A stretch of 64,000 nucleotides of DNA from Bretschneidera sinensis (Eukaryota > Streptophyta > Magnoliopsida > Brassicales > Akaniaceae): positions 145,437,536 through 145,501,535 of the forward strand of contig CM043699.1 of assembly GCA_023935145.1 (NCBI GenBank), read 5' to 3'. The translations under genes were made by a program, and so were the position numbers. This document shows, in pieces, positions 22,373-34,459 of this stretch (the stretch's first letter is position 1; the number at the start of each line of letters is the position of its first letter). The notes beneath the pieces were generated by a model. The model saw nothing but the letters and a program-made list of their open reading frames with translations, searched no databases and was not told where the DNA came from.

Positions 22373-24103
22373 ATCAAAGAGCTCAAGTTTTTAAGTGTTT
22401 TCCTATTTATTAAGTGTACTTAAAAGAGCATATCTTAAGGATTCATGACTTAAATTATTTTCTCATTCATTATGAAGGATTCATGATCGCTAAAATGTGA
22501 AAGTAGTCAACAATAACAAATTATGTGGATGCATTAGAAGAACTAGTATAGGTAACTAAGTGTTCAAATAATATAGGTATAAGTTATGAATATGTCTATA
22601 TACCTATAAGTCTTGAATATGCCCAAAGTGTCATATGGGTGTGAGCTTAGAGAATGAAGTTGATTTGATAATTAAGCTAACTAAGCACATGAAACTAAGT
22701 TCACCATTACCAACCATTTCATAGTTCAATTAAAATTTCACATACTCAAGTCTCAATTCATATAATTATTTTTATCCAAACTTTAATCAACTCAATTTCT
22801 TCACTAACTAACATACTAACTAGCCAAAACTATCCCGGAACTGAGTTTCATATGCTAATAATCATCACCATTTTTACTGCCATATAATAAGATACAAAGG
22901 ACGTCATGATCTATCAATGAATTGAAAACATAAACATGTCAAACCCAAGTATTAGAAACGTACCTAACTAATGGAGGATGCAAGCTAAAACAAGGCACTT
23001 AAGGAGGACATTAAGAGTGATGAAACCTTGCAACAAAATAATATGCAAATTTTTTAATAACCAAAATTGATTGAAACCCCAATGATATCAAAATTGTATA
23101 TATTCATTGTTGTCAACCATTTAACTGTTCAATTTAAGTTTAACATTCTAACTAACAAGCTAACACACTAACATACTAACTTACTAACCAACCAACCAAC
23201 CAATTTTCACTACAATTTGCTTGCTTACTAAAATTTTATAAATAATGGGTGACTAAGAAACTACAAATTTTTTTATAAGTACAAAGTATGTCAAGAAAGC
23301 ACCATCAAGAAAGCCGACCATAATCCAAGATAACTCGAATAAACAAAAATTCATTTTACAAAGTTGTTTATGGAACCAACATCCCAACAAAAGGTAACTA
23401 AGAAACTACATATATTGAACCACCTCCATTAACCAATCATCATTCTCTAAAGTTTAATCAACAACTTAGATTTATAGTATATTTTATTCACTAAAACAGA
23501 ACTAAAGTTCATTACATATTATAAATAACATGGAACTAATATCCAATTTGACAAAACCCACTAACTACTGTACTCTATGGTTTATTAATATTAATATCCA
23601 ATTAAATTTGTCATTCCAAAAAAAAACTCATTTAGTTATTATATTAGATTAATTTAACACATAATTATTAAAAAAAAATACAACTGTGATTCACTAAATT
23701 AGTAATAAATATTATTCAAATAACTTTAAATATTAATTTTATTATAATAAATTCATTAATTAGTTTATATTTGAATGAAATTAGGTTGAAAAATCAATCT
23801 ACTAAATAAATTGAAAAACAATATCATTAATTAAATATTGAAGATTAGGACAGATTTGGAGATTTTAACACTCATCGACGACATTTCCAATATCTGCGAC
23901 GAGCTTCTCATCCCTAATAGATTTTATTCAAAATTTATTTTCAATTTACCAGCAACGGGTATCCCATCGCTGATGGATTTTATTCAAAGTTTATTTTCAA
24001 TTTACCAGTGATGGGTTTTCATCGCAATTAAGTACTTTTAGGGACTAAAGGAGGCCGACACTAACTTTGCGTCGCTGAAAATGAATTTTCTTGTATCTAC
24101 ATG

Positions 24104-24508
24104 TGTCACGGGCTGCCAGCTTAAGCCGCCAACCGTGCGGCCTTAGGCTCGGAAACACCTCCGTTGGAATGCTTAAGTCAGCTTTCCTCTTTGCACAGGG
24201 TCATTTTATCAGAATGACACTCGGCCTGTGCGGCGCCCCACCTCTACGAGGACATCCTTCAATCTGCCTGGTACCTTATCTCGAGACCAACTGGTTTCGC
24301 CCTGCCTTGGGCTCATCAGGGAAGCGGCTCCAGCCCCCGACCAGTTTGTGCAGGGTGGTCTAATCCCTCTCGCTCTCTTGCGAGCTCCCGCATTGCTACT
24401 CTCCTTCGCAACACTACTCCCTGCACCCATTGTGCCTCGGAAGCCGTTCCCTCCAGTTAATCCCAATTTTAGGGAGTGTCACATAGTCCCGATTTTAGGG
24501 TCGTGACA
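24104..24508 (-). repeat. 3' LTR of the TRIM
   Basis: 405 bp. Aligns without visible gaps to 24774-25178, with about twenty substitutions by eye, many of them C/T or G/A differences. Confidence 0.9.
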
Positions 24509-24613
24509 TACTCCCCCCGTTAAAAACCTTGCACGCCCTCGTGCAAGCGTACCTTCGGCAACAACTCATACCAAGACCCACACATCCAACTCCTTACTCC
24601 CTGCCTGCTTGCT

Positions 24614-24745
24614 TTGGACAAGTGCTTGGCGAGCACGCGCATACCCTGCCTACTTAAGCTCCCACAAGTGCTCGGCGAATGCACTCTTGCATACCCTGCC
24701 TGCTTGGGGACGGTCAAGTGCTTGGCGAATGCGGGCACGCAGTTG
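24614..24745 (-). repeat. Short tandem repeats inside the TRIM
   Basis: Three copies of an 'aagtgcttggcgaatgc' type unit begin at about 24620, 24666 and 24716 (46-50 bp period); the first two are followed by 'gcataccctgcct'. They fill most of the region between primer site and polypurine tract. Confidence 0.75.
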
Positions 24746-24773
24746 AAGATGCGAGACCTGCTCTGATACCATT

Positions 24774-25178
24774 TGTCACGGGCTGCCAGCTTAAGTCGCC
24801 AACCGTGCGGCCTTAGGCTCGAAAACACCTCCGTGGGAATGCCTAAGTCAGCCTTCCTTTTTGCACAGGGTCATTTTATCAGCATGACACTCGGCCTATG
24901 CGGCGCCCCGCCTCTACGAGGACAGCCTTCAATCTGCCTGGTACCTTATCTCGAGACCAACTGGTTTCGCCCTGCCTTGGACTCATCAGGGAAGCGGCTC
25001 CAGCCCCCGACCAGTTTGTGCAGGGTGGCCTAATCCCTCTCGCACTCTTGCGAGCTCCCGCATTGCTACTCTCCTTCGCAACACTACTCCCTACACCCAT
25101 TGTGCCCCGGAAGCCGTTCCCTCCAGTCAATCTCGATTTTAGGGAGTGTCACATTGTCCCGATTTTAGGGTTGTGACA
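24774..25178 (-). repeat. 5' LTR of the TRIM
   Basis: 405 bp; partner of 24104-24508. The primer-binding site adjoins its left edge. Confidence 0.9.
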
Positions 25179-25182
25179 CATG

Positions 25183-26450
25183 TGCAACCTACTTTCGCAC
25201 AGTAACTCGTTGCTAAGCAAAACCATGGATGGATGAATTACGGTCAAGTATCGATTAATTTAGAAAATCTAATTGGCCAAAATGCACATGGCGAACAACC
25301 TCCCTTTCACCAAAACAATTGGAGACAACCTTATCAAGGCCAAGGAATTATGTGAGGGGTTTGCTATTTATATGTTGGCATGGCACTGACATGGACGACA
25401 AATCTGCAATGCTGCCTTGAAAAAGCAAATTGGATTAGGTGTAATTTTTTGAAATCTCATGTGGTGCTGTGTAACTTGCTTCAAAATAAATTCTGATGTA
25501 TAGAATAATGAAATTCATGCATAATTCAAGTTTCACAGCACAAAATAGTTTTAGCACCAGCTAAGTGTGCGTATGGTTTTAAAAAGGTTTTATGTTTTCG
25601 TTTTCTTTTTTCTAGGGAGTTAAATTGTTTCTGTTTTCATATTTTAATTCTTTTAAAAAGATATGTTCTTAAGTTTTTGTTTTCAATTTACTTACAAATA
25701 TTTTCACTTTTGATTTTTTTGTTTTATATACTGTCTTTTTGAAACCAAACGCAGGCGAAGTTTCATTTCCACTTCCCGAACAATCAATAATTAAGTTTTA
25801 ACTCTTACAATCAAATCTTCCAAAATCATAAAAACTTCCTCAAACGATCAACGTTCAATTCACATAAATGTTTAATAATTAAAACCTATGAAAATAAAAT
25901 TCAGAGATTCGGTATGTAACATGACTTTAAAAAAAGAAGAAAAAAATAGCATAATCTTATCAGCTTGATGGTATATCAAACAATTACAATCAATGTCTAT
26001 ACCAATGTTATAAAACAAATAAATCCAGTCCAAGGACATCTTGCAGACCTGCTATAATCCAGTCTATCAATTCTGCTGCATATTTTAAACAGAACCTATG
26101 GTACATCCCCTATCAAAGAAGCGATGTTTACAGTCAGATTTTTAATTCCATTCTAACTTATGCGTCTTCTGTCCTAACACTGTTTTGTGCACCAATACTA
26201 GTTCTCTTCGGAACATTGATCATTTTATCCAGGATTCCAGTGATATTTTTTTTGTACTCAACCAAAGGGTCAAAAAATACTCAACTGTGAATAAGGCAAT
26301 ACTTTCAGCATTGCAACCAACAGCTTCCCACCATAGATCAATTCGACTTATATGCATCTTTAACCGGTAGCTGATGAGACATGAAATGCAGCTGACAGGT
26401 ACTGACAAGAGTTGCTTAATTTAGCTCACAGGGCAAATCAAGACTGCCTT
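25183..26450. other. Intergenic plus probable 3' UTR of E2F
   Basis: No gene is supported between the TRIM and the E2F stop at 26451. The last few hundred bases are probably the E2F 3' UTR. The overlapping ORFs at 26185-26408 on both strands are not coding. Confidence 0.4.
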
Positions 26451-29400
26451 TCAACCAGTGTTAAAAGCAGTAGATGGCACTTCATTAGTCCTAGATGGTG
26501 GAGTTTGTGGCCTTGGGCTACTGACATCAGCAATTCCGAAGTCAGGATGAAGCACGTTTATCCCTCTCCATTCGACAGCAGCTATGAATAGAGTAAAGGA
26601 ATCAACTGTGGATCAGACATAGGAAGGGGTGATAAAGAGACAAGAATAACATTTTAGAAGGATACAGTCTGTTTTCCACAGATCAGTAATGCTAACATCA
26701 GCATCTGAGAGAAGCCAATAATCTGCATCGTTCTGGAAAAAAATGAGTAGGGGCAGTGAGTTTACAGTTTCAACCAGAAAAATGACAACAAAGGAACAAC
26801 TTTTTAAAATTTATTTGGATTTATAGTAGCTTCAAAAGTCTTGACAGGAGCACTTAGAATTCCTTTTGACTTATTTCTTCGCACAAAGGATTTAGTGAAG
26901 TATTAGGGGCCTGTTGATATATTTACATGTAAAAGAATCAACACGATCACAGGATGAGTAATCAGATACCTTGATGCCTTAAAAGGAATTTAATAAACCA
27001 GCAGTGGGAGTCATTTAATCAGATATTACAAAACCATCCAATCACGGTTAGTTTATATTGAAACACTTAACATTGCCCATTTTAGGGTGCATCTACACAT
27101 CACTGAACTTGTGCAAAGAAATCAACTACTAGATGCCAGCGAAATCTATGCTTTAACTCTAAAAACTAGGATGCAAAATCCATAAGAACTATTTTGCACA
27201 TTCATCCAAACCTAAGATCTTTTGAAATGTAGTCTAAGTTCTGCATAACATGAACTTGGTAAGTACTTTTTCCATAACTGACCATTGTTGACTTGAGTAT
27301 AGAAATTAATAAATTAGCACAAACTCCACTTACATCGACATCTGAGAGCACAATTTTCATCATTCCCCCAGCAAACTCCTGTGAAGCATTAAGATCTGAG
27401 CACATCGGTCGAGCATGTAATGACTGAGGTTCAACAGCGACAATCTCCATCACTTGGTTTTCATTAGAACCCGAACTTGAGGCAAGTGGGAAGCTCGTAG
27501 GTGGCTGATTACCATTCATCTCCTCAAACTTCTCCTCAAATTGGCTGAATAATAAAAGAATTGCAAAGAAAGGAAGGGAAAGAAGAAGAGAAGAATATCA
27601 AAACAAGGATCTCAAGTTGCATATCATCTGATTCAACAAACAAAATAGCTAGTATTTCAGAATGACAAAGGGTAATAAATGGCATAGGCAGATGACTTTG
27701 CTCCACCACGGAAAGTGATGATACCTAACAAGATAAACATCAATAGGGCCCATCGTGCTTCTAAGAACTATCCTGTATCTCCTCTGTGGGTAGTCAACAG
27801 CCTGGTGTTTACAGGAGCAATGCCATCATAATTTATACATCAAAAACAAGAAAAGTAGAAAAAGACCTTCGAGAATTTCCTAATCCCAACTTACATCATC
27901 AGGCTCAGGAACTTCTAAAGTTGTTCCGTGTGGAGCTTTAATTGCTATCAGGGTTTCATTCTATGAGAAGCAGTGCATGAAAGTTAAGTCGCAAATAAAC
28001 TACAAGAGATCAGCATCCTACGTTAAAAATTTTGTCAGGGCAATAAGGTGTATCAGACAGAATAAACTAACTTGAAAACAGGGTAGGCTCTTAATGTCTT
28101 CTTCAGTCACAAAAAGCCACCTGAAATTGTGGAAGGATGAGTTAAGTTATCACTGTAGATTGACATCAATCAATTATATTAACAGGATCTGGACACAGCA
28201 AGGAGGAAAAGATTTTACTTCTGATTGCTCTCATCTTCACTCAAGTCTCTCAATCTTTCCTGCATTTCTCTGCAAAAATTTGGGAGCATCAGTATTGTTG
28301 AACAGACTCAAAGACAGCGAAATACTGCTCTAACAAGGCAATCACCATAAAACCTTATTTGATCATCTAATTTGCGCTCTTCAATGGAGAGATTTTCAAG
28401 TTCTGCCTGCAGGGTATAAACAAGATCAACTATCTTAAAAAGCCACTGCAATAAGTCTATTTTTCTTTTTCTTATCAACCCTTGTTCCTCCTTTTTTGGC
28501 TCCATATCAGCATTTTATATAATCATAAAAAAACAGAGGTTATAAATGACCCTGCAATGGTTTGATAGTCTGGGTAGAGTCACAAACCATGAAAAAAAAG
28601 AATAGTAAAACAACATAACGCATGACAGTGCAAAATATAAAAGAAAAAAGAAAGAAAATTTTCCTTCCAAGGTTGCTGTACTTCACACACCTGTAAAATG
28701 GAGGCATCACCATCAACCTCCCCAGGCCTTGAAGCATCAAGTCCCCTAATTATTTGATCAACCCTCCCATAAGTTTTCATGTGCTTTGGATTCTTAGTAG
28801 ATTAATTAATGAAACTAAAAAAGAAGCAAAACAGTATCAAATTCTTCAAAATGTCGAATTTGACAAAAGATTACTTCCAATGTATTCTGTTCTTGAGCTT
28901 CTTTTCAATAAGACCAATGCCTTCCAAGACATTTGTTATGTCATATATCCGCCTCTTCTGCACCTGTTTTAATATAAAAAAACCTTTCATTAACATTTTT
29001 AAAATACTTAATAATACTTAAATTAGCCATATGATCACCTCCAAGGTCTCTGCTGCTTTGTTTAAGTCGAGGATTCCATCTTCAGCATGCTTAATCAGAT
29101 TGATGAACTTTTTCGTCAAAAGACCTGAAAAATTCTAGTACATTATTGTCAGTGTTACCATTTCTCGAACCTTTAAGAGATGCATATTCCAATAACAGGT
29201 ATGAAGAACACATCATTGATGCCAACACTTTCATGATTACCTAATGAACTGTCGTAACGACAGCTGCCAGCTGGAGTAAGAGCAGCAGGGGAACCTGCAA
29301 GTTGACAGAATTTTGCTGTTAGTTTTCTGTCCTAGGTGTTGCTCAGCAGAGTAAAGACAACACAACATTCAAAACCATTTATGCATAGTAGAACTAAATT

Positions 29401-31064
29401 AATCTAAAGAATCAAACTTAGTTTGTCTCCAAGGACTATGATTTCTTGAAGCTGATAAGAGGAAACAAATGATAGAACATAAAAGATGGCAGACAAAGTT
29501 TCTTACCAGCATTTGAGATAGGCGTCTGAGGAGTGGATCTGTTGCCTTTAGAGGCCTTTGATCTGTTATTTATCCTTCCTTCTTTTCCAGATACAGGTGT
29601 TTGGAAGGGATTATTAGATAATTTAGTGAATCCAGGACTGGACCACCCACTAGATTCAACTTCATTCTCATCCGTTGCACTCCTCTTTAATTGCTGAGAA
29701 ACAGAGTCTTGTTATTAACAAACCGCAGAAGACTAAGTTTATCACTATACCACTTGAAGGTTAAAAAAGGTGATTATATTTTTATAAATGATATGTGCAA
29801 AGCCACCATATCTTTTATCAAATCCATTATAGCTACATCACCTATGGATACATTTAAATAAAAAAACAGCTTTGTCCACTTAGTCAATAAGGTTAACTTG
29901 ATATCTTCCAATGCATATTTTCAAATCCATAGTAACCAATGTGCCAATTAAAACGGATAATATGATACACATAGCATCTCAAAATCGATAAATTCTATTA
30001 AATAAAAACAATAGGAAGTAAGTTGGATTCAACTTGACATAATGTATCCAAAAAACATGTGGACTGGGTCCAGGTCATTTCTTCTGTGAGCAAACACATA
30101 ACAATAATAATCCAATAATTTGAGATTTATTTGTTAACACACTAAACAAAAGCAACAATTATACAACCTAGGTGTCAAAACCTACAGAGAATCAACCCAG
30201 CAGGTTGACCAATTCTACTAGCTCTTAAAGCATTTCAATGAGTTCAAAAAAAGAACTTCTAGACTCTAGAAAAGCACAATGTGTTATCAAACAAATCACC
30301 AAAAGCACGAGTAGCCTGTTAAACATTGTAGATTGAAAATACACGTGTACAGATACAGCCATATAAGCAAATTAATCTGAGAACCGTAACCAACTAGAGC
30401 TCTTGGGCACAACCCCACAAGTCACAGTACTCAAGCACACCCAAGCTACCATAAGATTCTCTCATGATGGTGAGAACAAAAAACAAATTCATTGCAAAAA
30501 CTGAACAACTCGTGTTATCATTGAGATAAACCGCTATCAACATCAAATAAATTGTGCATGAAAAAAAAAGTTTGCAAACCTACTCCCTCTCCCGGGAAAA
30601 ATGTAAAATAATGTACAAAATGGACATTAAATACAGCACTCTAAAATCTAAGATAATCATAAATAATAGTGAAATTATATAGTAGCCGCTGAGAGGTAGC
30701 AGCAATATTGGAACAACAAACCCCCAAGAGAGATCCCCAAATCATCAAATAATTACACCAAAACCCACAGGAAATCACAGAAAACCCCAACAAACAAAAC
30801 AAAAGCACTCACAGGAGATCTGACAACTATAGCATCAGCTTCTTGATCGGAGACTCTACGATTAGTAATGCTATTGTTATTATTGGCGGGAGAAGGAGAG
30901 AATCGGTGATAACCATCGGAAGGGACGAACGGCGGCTTCATCGAAGCGAAGGCCAGGTGGCGCCGTATCGGCGGAACCACCGTTGCAGCAGGCGGCGGCG
31001 CAGAGGAGGGTGACGGGTGCGGCGGAGGAGCCGGGCGAGGGGAGGCTCGAGCGCCGCCGGACAT
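26451..31064 (-). CDS. E2F transcription factor (E2FA/B-like)
   Basis: Fourteen exons on the minus strand join in frame to 475 aa: 31064-30813, 29693-29507, 29294-29241, 29124-29039, 28963-28875, 28745-28691, 28406-28354, 28269-28219, 28120-28072, 27960-27895, 27801-27725, 27544-27334, 26732-26666, 26581-26451. E2Fs pair with a DP protein, bind TTTSSCGC-type sites and drive S-phase genes under retinoblastoma-related (RBR) control. Visible parts: proline/alanine-rich N-terminus with '[18 protein letters not shown]' (39-56); winged-helix DNA-binding domain about 159-224 with '[19 protein letters not shown]' (197-215); leucine-rich dimerisation region and marked box to about 345, with '[17 protein letters not shown]'; C-terminal RBR-binding motif '[18 protein letters not shown]' (412-429). 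Length and layout match typical plant E2Fs, unlike DEL/E2Fe types, which have two DNA-binding domains. It appears intact. Confidence 0.95.
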
Positions 31065-31264
31065 GGATAGTGTTTTGAGAATCTGAGGAAAGGTTTTGGG
31101 AGAGAGAAGGCAGAAATGGGATCTAGAGAGAGAAAGAGGGAAATGAGGGTTTTAGAGGGAGAGAGGGATTAGAGAAGAAAGTGAGGGTTGAGGGGGAGAG
31201 AAGGAAAGTAGAAAACGAGGGAAGGAGGGAATTCTATGTTCGGGTAGATATGGAGGGAAGCATA
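31065..31264 (-). promoter_or_regulatory. Pyrimidine-rich leader/promoter of E2F
   Basis: On the minus strand this is an almost unbroken CT-rich stretch upstream of the ATG, typical of plant pyrimidine-patch promoters and leaders. No clear TATA box and no clean TTTCCCGC-type E2F site was seen, so autoregulation cannot be claimed. Confidence 0.45.
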
Positions 31265-31393
31265 TAGCCGAAAATTAGAATGAAAATTAAATAATACTGT
31301 AATATCTTGATTGTTTTTTAATTGTACCCTTTGTGTTTGTAGATATTGTACGTTGGCCCATTTTTTTTGTTTTTGGAGTTATAGGATAATTTT

Positions 31394-32029
31394 TAGGATT
31401 GAGCATGAAACCGATGAATCCACATACTCGATCCAAATTGATGCAATGGGTTGGGTTAGATTTTTAAAAATTAAGTTGAGCTTGAGTTGAGAGTTGGGAT
31501 ATTGTTGAATTAAGTGGGTTGAGTTGGGTCACAAGTTCTAAAATTTTCAACTTAACTTAACCTAGTAACTCAACCATTATATAATTATATGTTATGTATA
31601 TTTAATATTTGTTTATATGTTGTTTTTTATTCTATACTGATTAAGTTTTGAATAATTTGATTGATTAAGCACCTAAAAATTTAATTTTTATTTACTTTTG
31701 TATAGTTTGTATTAAATTAAGATCGTTTGAATTTTGTGGTAAGTGATTTAAAATACTTTGTAAGCGATGGATTTGTAAGATTTAACCAATTATTTTATAG
31801 ATTTGATTTTGGATATAATGAATGATGAATTAACATACTATAATATTTTCTTATGTAATATGTGAACTAATTTTAAAGTGAAAAAGAAAGATTAAACCGG
31901 CGATCCAAACCGATTTGAATTAGTTGGGTTGGATCGAGGTTAGAAGAGTTCATGGGTTGAGATTTTCTCAACTTGGTATGATTGGGTTGGGTTAAATTTT
32001 TAGGTTAACCCGACCCATCCTCACCTCTA
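31394..32029. mobile_element. hAT-type MITE or non-autonomous element
   Basis: 636 bp with imperfect terminal inverted repeats: left TAGGATTGAGCATG, right (reverse complement) TAGAGGTGAGGATGGG. It is flanked by 'ataatttt' (31386-31393) and 'gtaatttt' (32030-32037), an 8-bp target duplication matching at 7 of 8 bases, the size expected for hAT. Many 'gggttgggtt' / 'aactcaacc' repeats lie inside. No transposase. Confidence 0.7.
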
Positions 32030-32039
32030 GTAATTTTCA

Positions 32040-33289
32040 TCAATTTAAACCTTCATTTCTTTTCTTGAAAGTTTTTTTTTTTGGAAAATTACATTCGCAC
32101 TATTGAGATATAGTGAAATCTATAATTGCCTCACTGTGTTTTCAAAATTTATAGATACCTTATTTGTCTTATTCGTAGTTTGATTTTTGATAAAGATGCC
32201 CCACTGTCGATAGAATTTTGTTAGTCATTCGTCAAAATGTTGGCCAAAAAGTATGTTGCATCAGCATAAAATTCATAAAACCCAAAAATACCAATATATA
32301 TAACATTTTTTATTCAACTTTTTCTCGCCATCATTTTTCTCTCTCTCCAACCCCACGAAAAACTCTCCCAAGTCCTCGATCCATAGAGTCTTGATATATT
32401 TCGCACTCTTGGGATGACCCGATTGAGCTTGTTACTGATATGGCACTATTAATGTCGCAAGAGAAGGTTGTGGGGTCCACATAGGCAGAGTAACTTGGGT
32501 TTGAGATGGTATCATCATCATGACGATGGTTGTTGGCAAAAGTATTGTGGTTGCGATAGTTGGATCTATTGATGCCAAAAAGATGTTGAATGGTAGTATT
32601 GTCTTCTTGACCTTTAACAGGGTGGAAGATGTGTTAGAGGTCTATAAGTTTGGAGAAGATGAGAAATTTGTAGTGACTTAGCTTCTGTAATCATATTCAT
32701 TTCAAACTTGTGAACCTAGAAGGAAAGCCACCCAGAGTGGGGTACTTCGGGTAGGACTCTCCAATGGTTAAGTCAATGTGGACATGAAAATAATGCAAGG
32801 GAACAATTTAGAGATATATTGAGGTAAGAGACTTAAGGTGAAGGGAAATAATCGAGTTGGTTCCATGTGCTCCTTTTGGGTGTTTCATTATATTTGGTTT
32901 CTCTCCAGGGGTTTTCCTCTCATCTTTTTGTTAAATGTGTTTGCCTCTCTCATTCTAAGGCTTGGAACCTATTTAAATAGTCGTTAGAGATCTTTTGTCT
33001 AGATTTCTGAAGTGGATTACAACTGGGACGTGACTTTGTGAACCTCGAGTATTATGAAAAGTGACCTTTGCCTGTAGGAACATACCTCTGCCTTTAGAAA
33101 ACAACCTTTGTGTGTGAGATCTTCCATTAAAGACAAAATCTCTAGGCTTTAGGGTAGCGAGTCCATCATTAAGATCAGAGTAAGCCTGATCTCCATTCTG
33201 CCTAGGGTAACCAATCATTATGACGCTCCACATGTCCAATTCTTATTGGACCGAGTAATTTTGGAGAGGTTTCTAAGGTTGTAGGATCA
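32040..33289. other. Intergenic, probably decayed retroelement sequence
   Basis: No gene is supported. A 'ttacattcgcactattgagatatagtgaaatctataattgcctcactgtg' segment (32090-32150) looks like a dispersed repeat of the TE-flank kind, but no partner is in the window. The ORF 32973-33239 (-) has no family features. Confidence 0.35.
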
Positions 33290-33359
33290 GAGTCATGGTT
33301 CTAGTTGGAAGTCTTGTTTCCAACTTTGAAAGGGATTACGTGGTTGACGCCATAACTTT

Positions 33360-34310
33360 TGTTTATGAAGAATCATATAACTGAATCTATAATCTTCGAT
33401 GGCGGTTATGTGATAGAGGTCATAACTTCTATACTAGTTGAGTGGGAATTGTGAGGCATGGAAGCTTTAGTTCCTCTATAAGGTCTTAATTCCACTTCAG
33501 TGGGAGTGTGACTAATGCCTTAATTCCTATGCTGATATTGTGAGGCATGGAAGTCATAGTTCCATTTCGATGGGAATTGTGTAGCTGAAATGAAAACTCT
33601 ACTTTGGTAGGAACTATATGGCACGAGCCTTAATTATTATTTTTTTCAGTTTAGTCGAAACTGTGAGGTGTGGAAGTTGTAGTTGGTCTTCTGGAGGAAT
33701 TTAAAAGTTGAGACCTTAATTCCACTTTAGTGGGAGTGTGTTTAAGGCCTTAATTCCTTTTCAACTCGAGTGGGACTGTGAGGGGTGGAAGTTGTAGTTC
33801 CACTTTAACAAGAATTGTGTAGATGAAGTCACAACTCCACTTTGGTAGGAATTGTATGGCACGAGCCTTAATTCCTTTTTGAATCTGGTCGGGACTGTGA
33901 GATGCAGAAGTTGTAGTTTCTCTTTTGGAGGAATTATATAGCTGAGACCTTAATACCACTTTATTGGAAGTGTGACTGAGGTCTTAATTCATCTTCTGCT
34001 TGAGTGGGACTATGAGGTGTGGAAGTCGTAGTTCCACTTAGATGGAAATTGTGTAGCTGAAGTCACAACTCCACTTTGGTAGGAGTTTTATGGTACAAGC
34101 CTTGATTACTTTTTGAATCTAGTCAAAACTGTGACGTGTGAAAGTCGTAGCTCCTCTTTTGGAGGAATTGTATAGCTAATGCCTTAATTCCACCTCAGTG
34201 GGAGTGTGATTGAGGCTTTAATTCCTCTTTTGCTCAAGTGGGGTTGTGAGGCTTGGAAGCCGTAGTTCCACTTCAGCAAGAATTGTGTAGCTGAAGTTAC
34301 AACTCCAAGA
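33360..34310. repeat. Tandem array with ~235-bp period
   Basis: The block '(a)gctgaagtcacaactcc' or a close variant starts at about 33584, 33821, 34056 and 34290, spacings of 237, 235 and 234 bp. Within each period a second, related half (~117 bp; '..gtggaagttgtagttcc.ctttt' and '..gccttaattcc.ctt.agtggga') appears, so the array looks like a dimeric repeat. It lies directly upstream of the accessory-ORF relic at 34460-35098. Confidence 0.8.
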
Positions 34311-34459
34311 ATGGCGTTTGGTTCTCCTAAGATGCCTCATGTGAGCTGTCAATTTAATGATGAGTGAATACTTCAACTACCGAAAGCACTTTTGGTCATG
34401 TCAGTGTAAATGGCACATTAACCACGTGTTTGGGCAATAGTTCATTTGACGAGGTCTTA

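Larger units (their letters stand above)
20760..24093 (-). mobile_element. Decayed CACTA (En/Spm-like) transposon
   Basis: The right end carries 'gtcgctgaaaatgaattttcttgta' (24070-24094), whose reverse complement TACAAGAAAATTCATTTT is the CACTA terminus. Subterminal repeats of 'catcgctgat / accagcgatgg' type lie at 23870-24030. Inside, on the minus strand, are a TnpD-like C-terminal relic (22372-22037) followed by a short arginine/glycine-rich N-terminus at 21893, the order usual in CACTA elements. The left terminus was not located, so the left border is a guess. Confidence 0.45.
24104..25178 (-). mobile_element. TRIM (terminal-repeat retrotransposon in miniature), minus strand
   Basis: Two 405-bp LTRs (24104-24508 and 24774-25178), nearly identical, enclose 265 bp. 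On the minus strand each LTR starts TGTCACRACCC and ends GGCAGCCCGTGACA. The initiator-Met tRNA primer site TGGTATCAGAGC (plus-strand 24760-24771) lies two bases inside the 5' LTR. A polypurine tract ACGGGGGGAGTA adjoins the 3' LTR at 24509-24520. CATG flanks both ends (24100-24103, 25179-25182), a 4-bp target duplication (5 bp if the shared T is counted). No protein is encoded; the ORFs here are GC-rich artefacts. The element is far richer in GC than its surroundings. Confidence 0.9.

Noticed and set aside
24091..25176. Several 80-100-codon ORFs on both strands
   Set aside because: They are duplicated between two LTRs of a TRIM and overlap on opposite strands; they follow from the GC-rich LTR sequence and resemble no protein family.
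31065..31393. E2F-binding site in the E2F promoter
   Set aside because: No clean TTTSSCGC match in the upstream 330 bp; claiming autoregulation would be unsupported.
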